DNA of 64,000 nucleotides from Streptomyces sp. FIT100 (GTDB lineage: Bacteria > Actinomycetota > Actinomycetes > Streptomycetales > Streptomycetaceae). Every line of letters starts with the position of its first letter. The first letter of the stretch is position 1. The stretch is from contig NZ_CP075715.1 in the NCBI RefSeq assembly GCF_024584805.1, positions 7,819,083-7,883,082 of the forward strand. The letters run 5' to 3'. The position numbers were made by a program, and so were the translations under genes. The notes below the pieces were generated by a model. It had not been told where the DNA came from. It ran no database searches and saw only the letters and a list, made by a program, of their open reading frames with translations. Positions 10,183 to 18,317 of the stretch are shown one piece after another.

Positions 10183-10782
10183 ATGACGCCCATTCGTCAC
10201 AACCACTCGGACACGGACGCCGTACTCGACGCGGCCCGCGACTGCGTCCTCGCCGTCGGCGTCCGCCGGACCACGCTGACCGACGTGTCCCGGCGCGCCG
10301 GCGTGTCCCGGATGACGCTCTACCGCCGCTGGCCCGACGTGCGCACCCTGGTCGGCGACCTCATGACCAGGGAATGGATCGGGCTCGCCGTCTCCGCCAT
10401 GCCCGCCCCCGACCCCGCCGCCCCCACCCGGGCCAGGCTCGTCGGCGGACTCGTCACCGGAGTCGCCGCCTTCCGCGCCCACCCCCTCTTCCACAAGATC
10501 CTCGACGTCGACCCCGAACTCCTCCTGCCGTACGTCCTCGACCGGCGCGGCGCCAGCCAGGACGCGCTCCTCGGACTCATCACCGGCGCCCTGGCCGAGG
10601 GCCACGCCGACGGATCCGTCCGCGTCGCCCACCTCGACCTCCAGGCCCGCTCCCTGCTGCTCGTCGTGCAGTCCTTCACGCTCTCGCTGCGCACGATGAC
10701 CGACGAGGCCGACCCCGAACTCACCGACGCCGCCTTCCTCGAAGAGCTGCGGACCCTCCTGGAGAGGACCCTCACGCCATGA
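10183..10782 (+). CDS. TetR family transcriptional regulator
   Basis: A 199-residue repressor. Helix-turn-helix: AVGVRRTTLTDVSRRAGVSRMTLYRRWPDVRTL. The stop codon overlaps the GlpD start (ATGA at 10779), so the two are translated together. It diverges from the alkyl-DHAP-synthase-like gene with only 83 bases between, making it the likely regulator of both arms. The stretch TTACACTGTGACAG just before its start could hold its promoter or operator, but symmetry is weak. Confidence 0.88.
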   Translation: MTPIRHNHSDTDAVLDAARDCVLAVGVRRTTLTDVSRRAGVSRMTLYRRWPDVRTLVGDLMTREWIGLAVSAMPAPDPAAPTRARLVGGLVTGVAAFRAHPLFHKILDVDPELLLPYVLDRRGASQDALLGLITGALAEGHADGSVRVAHLDLQARSLLLVVQSFTLSLRTMTDEADPELTDAAFLEELRTLLERTLTP

Positions 10783-12341
10783 GCAGCGCCACCTCCGCCG
10801 CCTCCCTGAACGCGGCACGCCGCACCCGGGAACTCGCCGGGCTCGCCGACGGCAGCCGGGTCGACGTCCTCGTCGTCGGCCTCGGCGCGACCGGCGCCGG
10901 AGCGGCCCTCGACGCCGCCACCCGCGGACTGACCGTCGCCGCCGTCGACGCCCACGACCTCGCCTTCGGCACCTCCCGCTGGAGCTCCAAACTCATCCAC
11001 GGCGGACTGCGCTACCTCGCCTCCGGCCAGCTCGACGTCGCCCACGAGAGCGCCGTCGAGCGCGGCGTCCTCATGGAACGCACCGCACCCCACCTCGTAA
11101 GCGCCCAGCCCTTCGTCCTGCCGCTGACCCCGCTCGTCTCACGGGGCCAGGCCGCGCTCGCCCGCGCCGGATTCCGCGCGGGCGACCTGCTGCGCGCCGC
11201 CGCCCGCACCTCACGCACCACCCTGCCCGCCCCCCGCACCCTCAGCGCCGTGGAGACCCGCCACATGGCACCCGCGCTGCGCACCACCGGCCTGCGCGGC
11301 GGGCTGCTCTCCTGGGACGGCCGGCTCACCGACGACGCCCGCCTCGTCACCGCCATCGCCCGCACCGCCGCCGCCCACGGCGCGCGGATCCTCACCCGCA
11401 CCCGCGCCCTCACCCTGACCGGCTCAGGCGCCAGGGTCCGCGACGAACTCACCGGCGAGGAAGTCGACATCAGGGCCCGCACCGTCATCAACGCCACCGG
11501 TGTGTGGGCCGGCGGCCTCGTCGACGACATCCGGCTGCGGCCCTCGCGCGGCACCCACCTCGTCCTGCGCTCCGAGGGCCTCGGCAGCCTCTCGGCCGGG
11601 CTGCACATCCCGATCCCGGGGGAGAGCAACCGGTTCGTGCTCGTCCTTCCGCAGGGCGACGGCCGGGTGTACGTGGGGCTGACCGACGAACCCGTCGACG
11701 GCGGCATCCCCGACGTCCCCGAGGTGCCCGAGACCGACATCGGCTTCCTCCTCGACGTCCTCGGCTCCGCGCTCGACGTGTCCGTCGGCCGCGCCGACGT
11801 CGTGGGCGCCTTCGCCGGGCTCCGCCCCCTCCTGGACACCTCCGGCACGGGAGACCCGGGCCGCACCGCGGACATCTCCCGCAAGCACGCGGTGCTGACC
11901 TCGTCCGACGGCGTCGTCACCGTCGTCGGCGGAAAGCTCACCACCTACCGGCGTATGGCCGAGGACGCCGTCGACGCGGCCGTCACCGTGCGGGCCCTCA
12001 CCGCGGGCCCCTGCCGGACCACCGCCACCCCGCTCGTCGGCGCCGCCCGGCCCAGCACCCTCGCCGCCCTCGACGCACCCGCCCGCCTCGTCCGCCGCTA
12101 CGGCACCGAGGCCCTGGACGTCCATGCCCTGGCCCTCGCCGACCCGGCCCTGGCCCGCCCCGTCGTCCCCGGCCACCCCGTCACCGGCGCCGAACTCCTG
12201 TGGGCCGTACGCCACGAGGGGGCCCTCGACGAGGCCGATCTTCTCGACAGGCGCACCCGCATCGGCCTGGTCCCGCACGACCGCGAGGCGGCGCGCGCGG
12301 CCGCGGCCGAAGCCCTCGCGGCCGTCGGCGAAGGCGCCTGA
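10779..12341 (+). CDS. glpD: Glycerol-3-phosphate dehydrogenase (FAD)
   Basis: A 520-residue flavoprotein of the membrane periphery, oxidising glycerol-3-phosphate to DHAP. The dinucleotide fold VLVVGLGATGAGAALDAATRG is followed by GTSRWSSKLIHGGLRYLA, the GlpD signature (one Trp replaces the usual Ser/Arg). Later blocks GVWAGGLVDD, RGTHLVL, VGLTDEPVDG, AGLRPLL and VVGGKLTTYRRMAEDAVD are all family-typical, and the C-terminal helical domain is present. It is coupled to the upstream TetR. DHAP would be the backbone precursor for the neighbouring alkyl-DHAP-synthase-like enzyme. Confidence 0.92.
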   Translation: MSSATSAASLNAARRTRELAGLADGSRVDVLVVGLGATGAGAALDAATRGLTVAAVDAHDLAFGTSRWSSKLIHGGLRYLASGQLDVAHESAVERGVLMERTAPHLVSAQPFVLPLTPLVSRGQAALARAGFRAGDLLRAAARTSRTTLPAPRTLSAVETRHMAPALRTTGLRGGLLSWDGRLTDDARLVTAIARTAAAHGARILTRTRALTLTGSGARVRDELTGEEVDIRARTVINATGVWAGGLVDDIRLRPSRGTHLVLRSEGLGSLSAGLHIPIPGESNRFVLVLPQGDGRVYVGLTDEPVDGGIPDVPEVPETDIGFLLDVLGSALDVSVGRADVVGAFAGLRPLLDTSGTGDPGRTADISRKHAVLTSSDGVVTVVGGKLTTYRRMAEDAVDAAVTVRALTAGPCRTTATPLVGAARPSTLAALDAPARLVRRYGTEALDVHALALADPALARPVVPGHPVTGAELLWAVRHEGALDEADLLDRRTRIGLVPHDREAARAAAAEALAAVGEGA

Positions 12342-12360
12342 ACGAGGCCCGGACGCGCGA

Positions 12361-12391
12361 GCGCGCCACGGCCGGGCGGGCCGTGGCGCGC
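12361..12391. terminator. Bidirectional hairpin terminator
   Basis: A perfect 13-bp stem (GCGCGCCACGGCC / GGCCGTGGCGCGC) with a 5-base loop lies between the convergent glpD and lamin-tail genes and can serve both strands. Confidence 0.8.
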
Positions 12392-12441
12392 AATGCGGTC
12401 AGGGGCGGCCGCGTCCCGCGGCGGGGACGCGGCCGGCCGGC

Positions 12442-13017
12442 TCAGCGGCGGTCGTCGCGGCGGTCCCGGCGGTCGCCGTCGTAGCCGCGGTCACTGTCCC
12501 GGCGGTCGCGGTCGAAGCCGCCGTCACGGTCCCGGCGGTCGCCGTCGAAGCCACGGTCACGGCCCCAGGAGTCCTCGTCGATGACACGGCCGCGGTCGTC
12601 CCGCAGCGTGGCCGTGTCGCGCCGGTCCCAGACCTGGTAGCCGCGGTCCTGGTAGACGTCGTGGCGGGTGTCACGGCCGTGCCCCGTGTGGACCCTGACG
12701 CTGGAACGGCCGTCCAGGCGGACGTTCCTGAAGCGGTAGCGGTTGCCGTCGCTGTCGGTGAGGGTCCAGCCCCGCAGGTCGACCGAGTGCCGGCCGGTGT
12801 TGCGCACCTCGACCCACTCGGCGTTGAGGCTGCGGTTGGAGCGGGCGTCGCGGCCGGGGCCGCTGTGCTGGACGCCGCTGACGACGACGCCGTGGCGGTC
12901 CCGGTCGTGACGGCCGTTTCCGTCGTGGGCGCCGGCCGGCAGAGCGGAGGCGGTGACGACGGCGCCGGCCGCCAGGGCGGTCGCGACGAGACGGCGAATG
13001 TGACGGGAAACAGGCAT
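12442..13017 (-). CDS. Secreted lamin tail domain protein with Arg/Asp-rich repeat tail
   Basis: A 191-residue protein. Signal peptide at 1-30 (HIRRLVATALAAGAVVTASALPAGA). The middle part, SLNAEWVEVRNTGRHSVDLRGWTLTDSDGNRYRF, is the Ig-like lamin tail domain. The last 45 residues are repeats of RDRR, DGDRRDRD and FDRDRRD, strongly charged. Start ATG 13017 is preceded by AAGGGGC. Lamin-tail proteins in Streptomyces are exported and of unclear role, possibly cell-wall or DNA contact. It converges with glpD. Confidence 0.8.
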   Translation of the reverse strand: MPVSRHIRRLVATALAAGAVVTASALPAGAHDGNGRHDRDRHGVVVSGVQHSGPGRDARSNRSLNAEWVEVRNTGRHSVDLRGWTLTDSDGNRYRFRNVRLDGRSSVRVHTGHGRDTRHDVYQDRGYQVWDRRDTATLRDDRGRVIDEDSWGRDRGFDGDRRDRDGGFDRDRRDSDRGYDGDRRDRRDDRR

Positions 13018-13407
13018 GAACTGCCCCTTCGCGTACGAGCACACGGGGCCCTGGCCAGGGCCGCAGGTGCGGTGATGATCCCGGCGGGTGCCGAGGGCCC
13101 TCACATTGCCGCCACGAGACGGACACAACTGGCGGAAACGGTCTGCGTTACGAAATACGGACATATCCGTAACGCTCGCCTGTAGGCAACATCCACCCCG
13201 CCGCGAACCCCGGCCGCCGGCCCCGCCGTGAACCCCCGCCGCGCAGCCCGGCCGGATAGGGGCGGCAGCCGGGAAGCGGGGCGCCACCGGGGCTTGTTGG
13301 CGGAACCCCAGGGCCCGAGTATTGCCCCACGCGAGGTGAGAACGCAGCGGACCGGGCGGCCGACCAGGCCGCCGAAGCGGACCACACCCACCGAAAGGCC
13401 ACCCCCC
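13018..13407. other. Intergenic region, no gene seen
   Basis: About 390 bases between the divergent lamin-tail and second alkyl-DHAP-synthase-like genes. Frames here are short and unlike proteins. It holds the nested palindrome described at 13145. Confidence 0.6.
13145..13175. promoter_or_regulatory. Nested inverted repeat, probable operator
   Basis: Outer arms GCGTTACG (13145-13152) and CGTAACGC (13168-13175) are perfectly complementary; inside lies TACGGA-CATA-TCCGTA (13156-13171). The lower GC of this spot and its place between divergent genes suggest a regulator site. Confidence 0.5.
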
Positions 13408-13640
13408 ATGGTCGACATCACTCCGGACGCCGTGCCGGCGCCGATCCCCGCCCCGGCACCCCCGCACGCCGCTCATGGTGGGGCTGGGGCACCGAGGACA
13501 AGGCCCTGCCCGACGCCGAATGCCGCGCGCTCGGCGCGCTCGTCCCCGGATCCGCGGCCGACCCGCTGCCCGTACCCGACATCGCCGCGCTCGCCCTGCC
13601 GAAGCCGCGCCTCGCGCCACCACCCGCACTCGCCCGCCTC
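13408..13640 (+). other. N-terminal part of the second alkyl-DHAP-synthase-like gene, out of frame
   Basis: ATG 13408 opens MVDITPDAVPAP, but this frame then becomes meaningless. The frame of the downstream gene reads TPARRSWWGWGTEDKALPDAE from about 13460, the counterpart of LWSGWGDPAKAAPLPD in the paralogue at 10.1 kb. No start codon exists in that frame between 13400 and 13476. One base appears to be missing between about 13430 and 13460, by mutation or sequencing error. Confidence 0.6.
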
Positions 13641-15038
13641 ATGTCCGACGCACCCGGAGACCGCGCCGCCCACACCTACGGCAAGGCATACCGGGACATC
13701 GTCCGCGCGCTGAACGGCGATCTCGCGGCAGCCCCCGACCAGGTCGCCTTCCCCCGCTCCGAGCAGGACGTCATCGACATCCTCGACTGGGCGGCCGGCG
13801 CGGACGCCGCCGTCGTCCCGTACGGAGCGGGCAGTTCGGTCGTCGGCGGTGTCGAGTACCGTGCCGGCCGGCACAACGCCGTGGTCTCACTCGACCTTTC
13901 GGGACTGGACCGGGTGCTGGAGACCGACCGCGTCAGCCGGGCGGCGCGGATCCAGGCCGGTGCCCTCGGCCCGGCCCTGGAGGCACAACTGCGGCCCCAC
14001 GGCCTCACCTTGCGGCACTTCCCCCAGAGCTTCGAGTTCTCCACCCTCGGCGGCTGGCTGGCCACCCGCGCCGGCGGACACTACGCCACCCTCCACACCC
14101 ACATCGACGACCTGGTGGAGTCCCTGCGTGTCGTGACCCCGGTCGGTGTCAGCCAGTCGATGCGGCTGCCGGGCTCCGGGGCCGGACCCTCGCCCGACCG
14201 GCTGTTCCTCGGCTCCGAGGGCACCCTCGGAGTGATCACCGAGGCATGGATGCGGCTCCAGGACCGCCCCCGCCACAAGGCGTCGGCCACCGTCCGGTTC
14301 GACGACTTCCGCACCGCGACCGACGCGGTGCGCGCCATCGCCCAGTCCGGCCTGAACCCCGCCAACTGCCGGCTGCTCGACCCCGGCGAGGCCGCCGTCT
14401 CCGGCGTGGCCCACGACGGTACGAGCATTCTCGTACTCGGTGTCGAATCGGCCCACGCCCCTGTCGACGACCGCCTCGCCGAACTCGTCGCCCTCGCCCG
14501 CGACCACGGCGGCACCCCCGCGCCCTCCTCACCGGGCGCCGCCGACTCCGCCGCCGGCACCTGGCGTTCGGCGTTCCTGCGCATGCCGTACGTACGCGAC
14601 GCGCTCACCCGGATGAGCGTGATCAGCGAGACCTTCGAGACGGCCTGCACCTGGGACCGGGTCCCCGGGCTGTACGAGACCGTGCGCCAGGAGCTGGGAG
14701 CCGTCGTGGAGAAGGTGACCGGCTCCACCGGACTGATCAACTGCCGCTTCACCCATGTGTATCCGGACGGCGCCGCGCCCTACTTCACCGTGATCGCCCC
14801 GGGCAGGCGCGGCGACGAGGTCGCCATGTGGGACGAGATCAAGGCCGCCGCCATGCAGATCCTCGGTGACCACGGAGCAACGGTCACCCACCACCACGCC
14901 GTCGGCCGCGACCACCGCCCCGGCTACGACCGCCAGCGCCCGGCTCCGTTCGCCCTCGCCCTGCGCGCCGCGAAGGACGCGCTCGATCCCGCGGGCATCC
15001 TCAACCCCGGGGTGCTGCTCGACCCGCCCGGCGAGTGA
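13641..15038 (+). CDS. FAD-binding oxidase, second alkyl-DHAP-synthase-like paralogue
   Basis: The intact frame gives 465 residues from ATG 13641, but homology reaches back to about 13476 (see preceding entry). FAD domain: VVPYGAGSSVVGGVEY, LRHFPQSFEFSTLGGWLATRAGGHYAT, LFLGSEGTLGVIT. C-terminal domain: FTHVYPDGAAPYFTVIAPG and the histidine motif VTHHHAVG, equivalent to SHHHGVG in the gene at 8.5-10.1 kb. Both share the ending DPAGILNPGVL. The change of Gly to Ala after HHH and the missing 5' frame may mean altered or lost activity. It is not in the same operon as its paralogue. Confidence 0.75.
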   Translation: MSDAPGDRAAHTYGKAYRDIVRALNGDLAAAPDQVAFPRSEQDVIDILDWAAGADAAVVPYGAGSSVVGGVEYRAGRHNAVVSLDLSGLDRVLETDRVSRAARIQAGALGPALEAQLRPHGLTLRHFPQSFEFSTLGGWLATRAGGHYATLHTHIDDLVESLRVVTPVGVSQSMRLPGSGAGPSPDRLFLGSEGTLGVITEAWMRLQDRPRHKASATVRFDDFRTATDAVRAIAQSGLNPANCRLLDPGEAAVSGVAHDGTSILVLGVESAHAPVDDRLAELVALARDHGGTPAPSSPGAADSAAGTWRSAFLRMPYVRDALTRMSVISETFETACTWDRVPGLYETVRQELGAVVEKVTGSTGLINCRFTHVYPDGAAPYFTVIAPGRRGDEVAMWDEIKAAAMQILGDHGATVTHHHAVGRDHRPGYDRQRPAPFALALRAAKDALDPAGILNPGVLLDPPGE

Positions 15039-15050
15039 GCGGCACCGGAG

Positions 15051-15227
15051 TCAGGCCGCCGCCTCCTTCCACAGCGCGGTGCCGTGCGCGTCGACCACCG
15101 CGCGCATGCGCGCCAGGGCGTGCCGCACGGCCGCCCCGGCGGGCAGCCAGTACGGAAGGCCCGCGCCGATCAGCGGGTCGGTGGCGAACAGTCCCAGCTC
15201 GCGGCCGAGTCTGCGGTGGTCGTGCAT
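15051..15227 (-). pseudogene. Threonyl-tRNA synthetase mini-gene: N-terminus fused to C-terminus, core deleted
   Basis: The 58-residue ORF starts at ATG 15227 behind GAGGAG. Residues 1-37, from MHDHRRLGRELGLF to AAVRHAL, match the start of the roughly 400-residue actinobacterial threonyl-tRNA synthetase. Residues 37-58, ALARMRAVVDAHGTALWKEA, match that enzyme's last residues. About 350 residues with all three class II motifs are absent, yet the frame is kept. It cannot be an active synthetase. Upstream leader and hairpin are intact. That it is a deletion remnant is inferred from remembered family sequence; a functional small protein cannot be excluded. Confidence 0.65.
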
Positions 15228-15267
15228 GGCGGTCTCCTCGCGGACGAGGGGCGAGCGACCGCAGCAC

Positions 15268-15297
15268 GAAGCCCCGGGGCACTCGCCCCGGGGCTTC
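15268..15297 (-). terminator. Attenuator hairpin before the thrS remnant
   Basis: A perfect 13-bp stem (GAAGCCCCGGGGC / GCCCCGGGGCTTC) with a 4-base loop lies between the Thr leader ORF and the ribosome site of the threonyl-tRNA synthetase remnant. Its place fits transcription attenuation. Confidence 0.7.
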
Positions 15298-15312
15298 TGA
15301 TCAGAACATCGC

Positions 15313-15363
15313 TCAGCGCGCCGGGACACTCTCCGGCGTCGTCGTCATCGCGGCGCGCTTCAT
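15313..15363 (-). CDS. Threonine-codon leader peptide
   Basis: ATG 15363 opens a 16-residue ORF, MKRAAMTTTPESVPAR, with three threonine codons in a row (ACG ACG ACG). It ends 16 bases before the attenuator hairpin and is followed by the synthetase remnant. Ribosome stalling on Thr codons when charged tRNA-Thr is scarce would be the control logic. The ribosome site (GGTGG) is weak. Leader identity is inferred from gene order and codon content. Confidence 0.55.
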   Translation of the reverse strand: MKRAAMTTTPESVPAR

Positions 15364-15413
15364 GCCGGCCACCGTAGCAACGGCGCACCGCGCGCCGCAC
15401 GGCAATTCGTGCC

Positions 15414-17555
15414 TCAGCGCACGGTGAACGCCGCCGACGTGCCCGTGAACGGTGTGATCGTCCCGAAGAGGTTCTTCGCGTCACCGAAGTGCACCACCCG
15501 GTACGTCCCCGGCGTGGTCTCCGGTCCGATCTCCCAGGTGATCGTGGCCTTCGACGTGCCGGTGAGACCGTTCGTACGCGTCCACCGGTACGTCGTCCGC
15601 CAGTCGCCGTCGTCGAGGACGCGCACCCACCGCCCGTCGACGAGCCGCTGCACCTCCAGGAAGGTCCCGCCCCGGCGGAGGTTGTTCTTGGGGTGCCCGG
15701 TCGCGAACTCGACCGTCGCCGTGTCACCGCGCGCGTACGACGCCGCCGGCCCGGCCAGGACCGAACCGAACGATCTGCCCAGCGGCGGGCTGTCGTACAC
15801 GACCCCTGTCTGCAGCGTGAACTGCCGGCCCGACTCGTCCGGCGGCACGGGCCCCCGCCCGATGGCGGTGCCGTCCCGCAGCGAGGCCGCCACCTTGGCG
15901 AACTCCTGCTGGTACGCGGGCAGCGTGTACCGGCCGTAGAGCGTGGAGCCGCCCTCGTACTGCTGGGCGTCGTACTCCTCCGGCGTCGTCACGTACTGGC
16001 TGTAGGAGTTGGCGTACCCCTGGAGCAGGACGTGGTCGAGCGGGACCCCGAGCTGCTCGGCCACCGTGCGGCGGATCCGCAGGCCGGCGGTGATGGTGAA
16101 CTCGCCCGGGCCCGCCACGAGATGGAGCTGTCCGATCCTGACGATCTGCAGCGGGAGGATCCGCGGAGTGACGGGGTGGAGGGCGCTCATCAGACCGGTG
16201 GGGATCAGGCTCGCCTTCGGGTACTGGCAGGCGGCGAGCCAGGACGGGGTCTCGGTGCGCAGCGCGTCGATGATGTGGGAGACCGGGTTGCGCATGCCTT
16301 CGGTGAAGCCGGGGACCGCGGGTCCGTCCTCCACACTGCCGGCGAGGGCCGACGCGCCGACGACGGCCGGACAGGTGCGGTGCTCCTTGCCGTCGGGCGT
16401 GTACGCCCCGCTCACGGCCACGTTCTCCATGTCCACGTGGACGAGCCGTGCGTCGACGCCGCCCGTGAGCGGGGCGGTGGCACTGCCGTGGATCTCACGG
16501 GCCTTGGCGAACTGGCGCTCCCCGATGATGCGGGTGTTCTCGAACTCGTCCTCGGTGGGCCCGGAGCCCGGCCTGAGGTTGAGGTTCGGGGACATGTCCC
16601 CGGCGTTGGTGTTCGGGAACGCGGCGACGAAGCCCGGTGCGTCGTCGAGGTAGCGCACGTCCTCGTGGTCGTGCTCCCAGGTGTACGCGGCGTAGCCCTT
16701 GTTGTCCGGGCTGATCAGCGTGTTCTTGTTGGTGACCGAGGTGTTGTGCGTGGCGAACCAGCTGATCGCACCGGTGTCCTCGCCGCCCTGGCGGAAGCGC
16801 AGCACGGTCATGGCCGGGTCGATCGCACCGGGGAACGCGGCCTTGTCCGCCGCGGGGTTGCGGTCGAAGGCGGTACGGGAGCGGTTCACGCTGGCGTCGG
16901 TGAGCGTGCCGGTGCCGAGGCTGATGGTGCCCGGCCTGAGGTCCTCGTGCGCCTTGACGACGGACTCGACGATGCCGTCGACGATCGCGCGGTAGGTGCC
17001 GTTCTGGAAGCCGAGCACGGAGAGGTTGTACGCCAGGTGGTGCGCGTATCCGCCGGGCCCGGAGTGCGTGTGGGTGGCGGACAGGAGGACGTTCTCGTCG
17101 CCGTACAGATCGCCGTAGCGCTCCCTGAGACGGGAGACGACGCCCTGCTGCACGGACTGGAAGATCATCGCGAGATCGGCGTTGACGTACACCACGCGCC
17201 GGCCGCTCGACCGGTCGACGACGACGAACGCACGGGAGCGCTGCCGCTGGTGGATGCCGGACGTCTTCTGGTCAAAGCTGGAGTAGCCCATCATGCCGGT
17301 CTCGGCGGCTTCCCCGGTCACATCGGCGATGCCGCGCCCGACGAGGTACCCGCCCTCGTCCTGGCTGTCCGAGCCGGCGGCGGGCGGGGAGACGGTGCGC
17401 GGGGAGACGGTGCGCGGGGAGACGGCGGGGCCGCGGGAGGCCGCGCCGGGGGAGGCCGAGGCGGACGACGGCAGGCCCGCTGCCGCGATCCCCAGGGCCG
17501 CGGCGAGCGTGACGAGCGGGAGTCTGCCGGGGAACGCGTGGCGGACGTGGGGCAC
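15414..17555 (-). CDS. Neutral/alkaline ceramidase, secreted
   Basis: A 713-residue exported hydrolase cutting ceramide into sphingosine and fatty acid. GTG 17555 has AGGAGG 5 bases upstream. Signal peptide at 1-35, then a Ser/Pro-rich linker with a repeated SPRTV. Domain 1 (about 70-540) starts YLVGRGIADVTGEAAETGMMGY and holds the zinc-site segment LLSATHTHSGPGG and the catalytic-serine motif NTNAGDMSPN. The C-terminal Ig-like domain (about 550-713) ends with EIGPETTPGTYRVVHFGDAK. Streptomyces lack ceramide, so the substrate is probably from eukaryotic hosts or debris. Confidence 0.92.
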   Translation of the reverse strand: MPHVRHAFPGRLPLVTLAAALGIAAAGLPSSASASPGAASRGPAVSPRTVSPRTVSPPAAGSDSQDEGGYLVGRGIADVTGEAAETGMMGYSSFDQKTSGIHQRQRSRAFVVVDRSSGRRVVYVNADLAMIFQSVQQGVVSRLRERYGDLYGDENVLLSATHTHSGPGGYAHHLAYNLSVLGFQNGTYRAIVDGIVESVVKAHEDLRPGTISLGTGTLTDASVNRSRTAFDRNPAADKAAFPGAIDPAMTVLRFRQGGEDTGAISWFATHNTSVTNKNTLISPDNKGYAAYTWEHDHEDVRYLDDAPGFVAAFPNTNAGDMSPNLNLRPGSGPTEDEFENTRIIGERQFAKAREIHGSATAPLTGGVDARLVHVDMENVAVSGAYTPDGKEHRTCPAVVGASALAGSVEDGPAVPGFTEGMRNPVSHIIDALRTETPSWLAACQYPKASLIPTGLMSALHPVTPRILPLQIVRIGQLHLVAGPGEFTITAGLRIRRTVAEQLGVPLDHVLLQGYANSYSQYVTTPEEYDAQQYEGGSTLYGRYTLPAYQQEFAKVAASLRDGTAIGRGPVPPDESGRQFTLQTGVVYDSPPLGRSFGSVLAGPAASYARGDTATVEFATGHPKNNLRRGGTFLEVQRLVDGRWVRVLDDGDWRTTYRWTRTNGLTGTSKATITWEIGPETTPGTYRVVHFGDAKNLFGTITPFTGTSAAFTVR

Positions 17556-17735
17556 GGAACCTCCTGTGGGGGCAGGGCCTGAGGCCCCCGGTTCCGGCCG
17601 GTGTCACCGGCCTGTGCGGCGGTCCCGGGGCGCGCGGTGCCCCGACGGTAGGGCCGCGCCGAGCACGCCGCAAGAGTTCTCTACCGGTGAGTAGGTAAAA
17701 CCTGCGGACCGGATCTCCGGTCCCGCGGTCTCACC

Positions 17736-17764
17736 GCCGCCGTGCCGGTGCGCGGCACGGCGGC
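17736..17764. terminator. Hairpin terminator
   Basis: A perfect 11-bp stem (GCCGCCGTGCC / GGCACGGCGGC) with a 7-base loop sits just after the stop codon of the minus-strand transglycosylase gene. Confidence 0.75.
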
Positions 17765-17780
17765 GACAACGACTGCCGCG

Positions 17781-18317
17781 TCAGTAGGCGGAGTTGACGT
17801 TGTCGATCGAGCCGTAGCGGTGCGCGGCGTAGTTGGCGGCGGCAGTGATGTTGGCGACCGGGTCGGTCAGCTCGTTCGCGGTGCCGGTGACGTGGTAGGC
17901 GTTGAAGGTCGGCTGGATGACCTGGAGCAGGCCCTTGGACGGCGTGCCCTTCTTCGCGTTCACGTCCCAGTTGTTCTGGGCCTGCGGGTTGCCGCCGGAC
18001 TCGCGCATGATGTTGCGCTTCAGGCCGTCGTAGCTGCCGGGGATGCCCTTGGCCTTCATGATGGCCAGCGACTCCTTGATCCAGCCGTCGAGGTTGTTGG
18101 CGTGGGTCTTGCCGCCCTTGCCGGCCGGCTTGGCCTGGCTCGCCGCAATGCCCGAGGCGGAAGCGGTCGAGGGCTTCGCCTCGGCGGCCTGCGCGGGCGA
18201 GGAGACCATCGTCAGGGCAGCTGCCGCGGCACCGGTGGTCGCCAGGCCGGCGACGGAGAGGGTGCGGAGGCGGGCGATGCGGCGGGCGGTGGTCTGGGTG
18301 CGGGCGATGGTGCGCAA
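17781..18317 (-). CDS. Secreted transglycosylase (SLT domain), cell-wall lytic
   Basis: A 178-residue protein. TTG 18317 is chosen because GGAG lies 6 bases upstream and it gives a clean signal peptide (RTIARTQTTARR, hydrophobic core VAGLATTGAAAAALTM, AQA cut site). The mature domain has WIKESLAIMKAKGI, NIMRESGGNPQAQNNWD with the catalytic glutamate, KGLLQVIQPTFNAYH and ITAAANYAAHRYG, the goose-lysozyme-like transglycosylase set. It would cut peptidoglycan during growth or germination. Confidence 0.88.
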   Translation of the reverse strand: MRTIARTQTTARRIARLRTLSVAGLATTGAAAAALTMVSSPAQAAEAKPSTASASGIAASQAKPAGKGGKTHANNLDGWIKESLAIMKAKGIPGSYDGLKRNIMRESGGNPQAQNNWDVNAKKGTPSKGLLQVIQPTFNAYHVTGTANELTDPVANITAAANYAAHRYGSIDNVNSAY

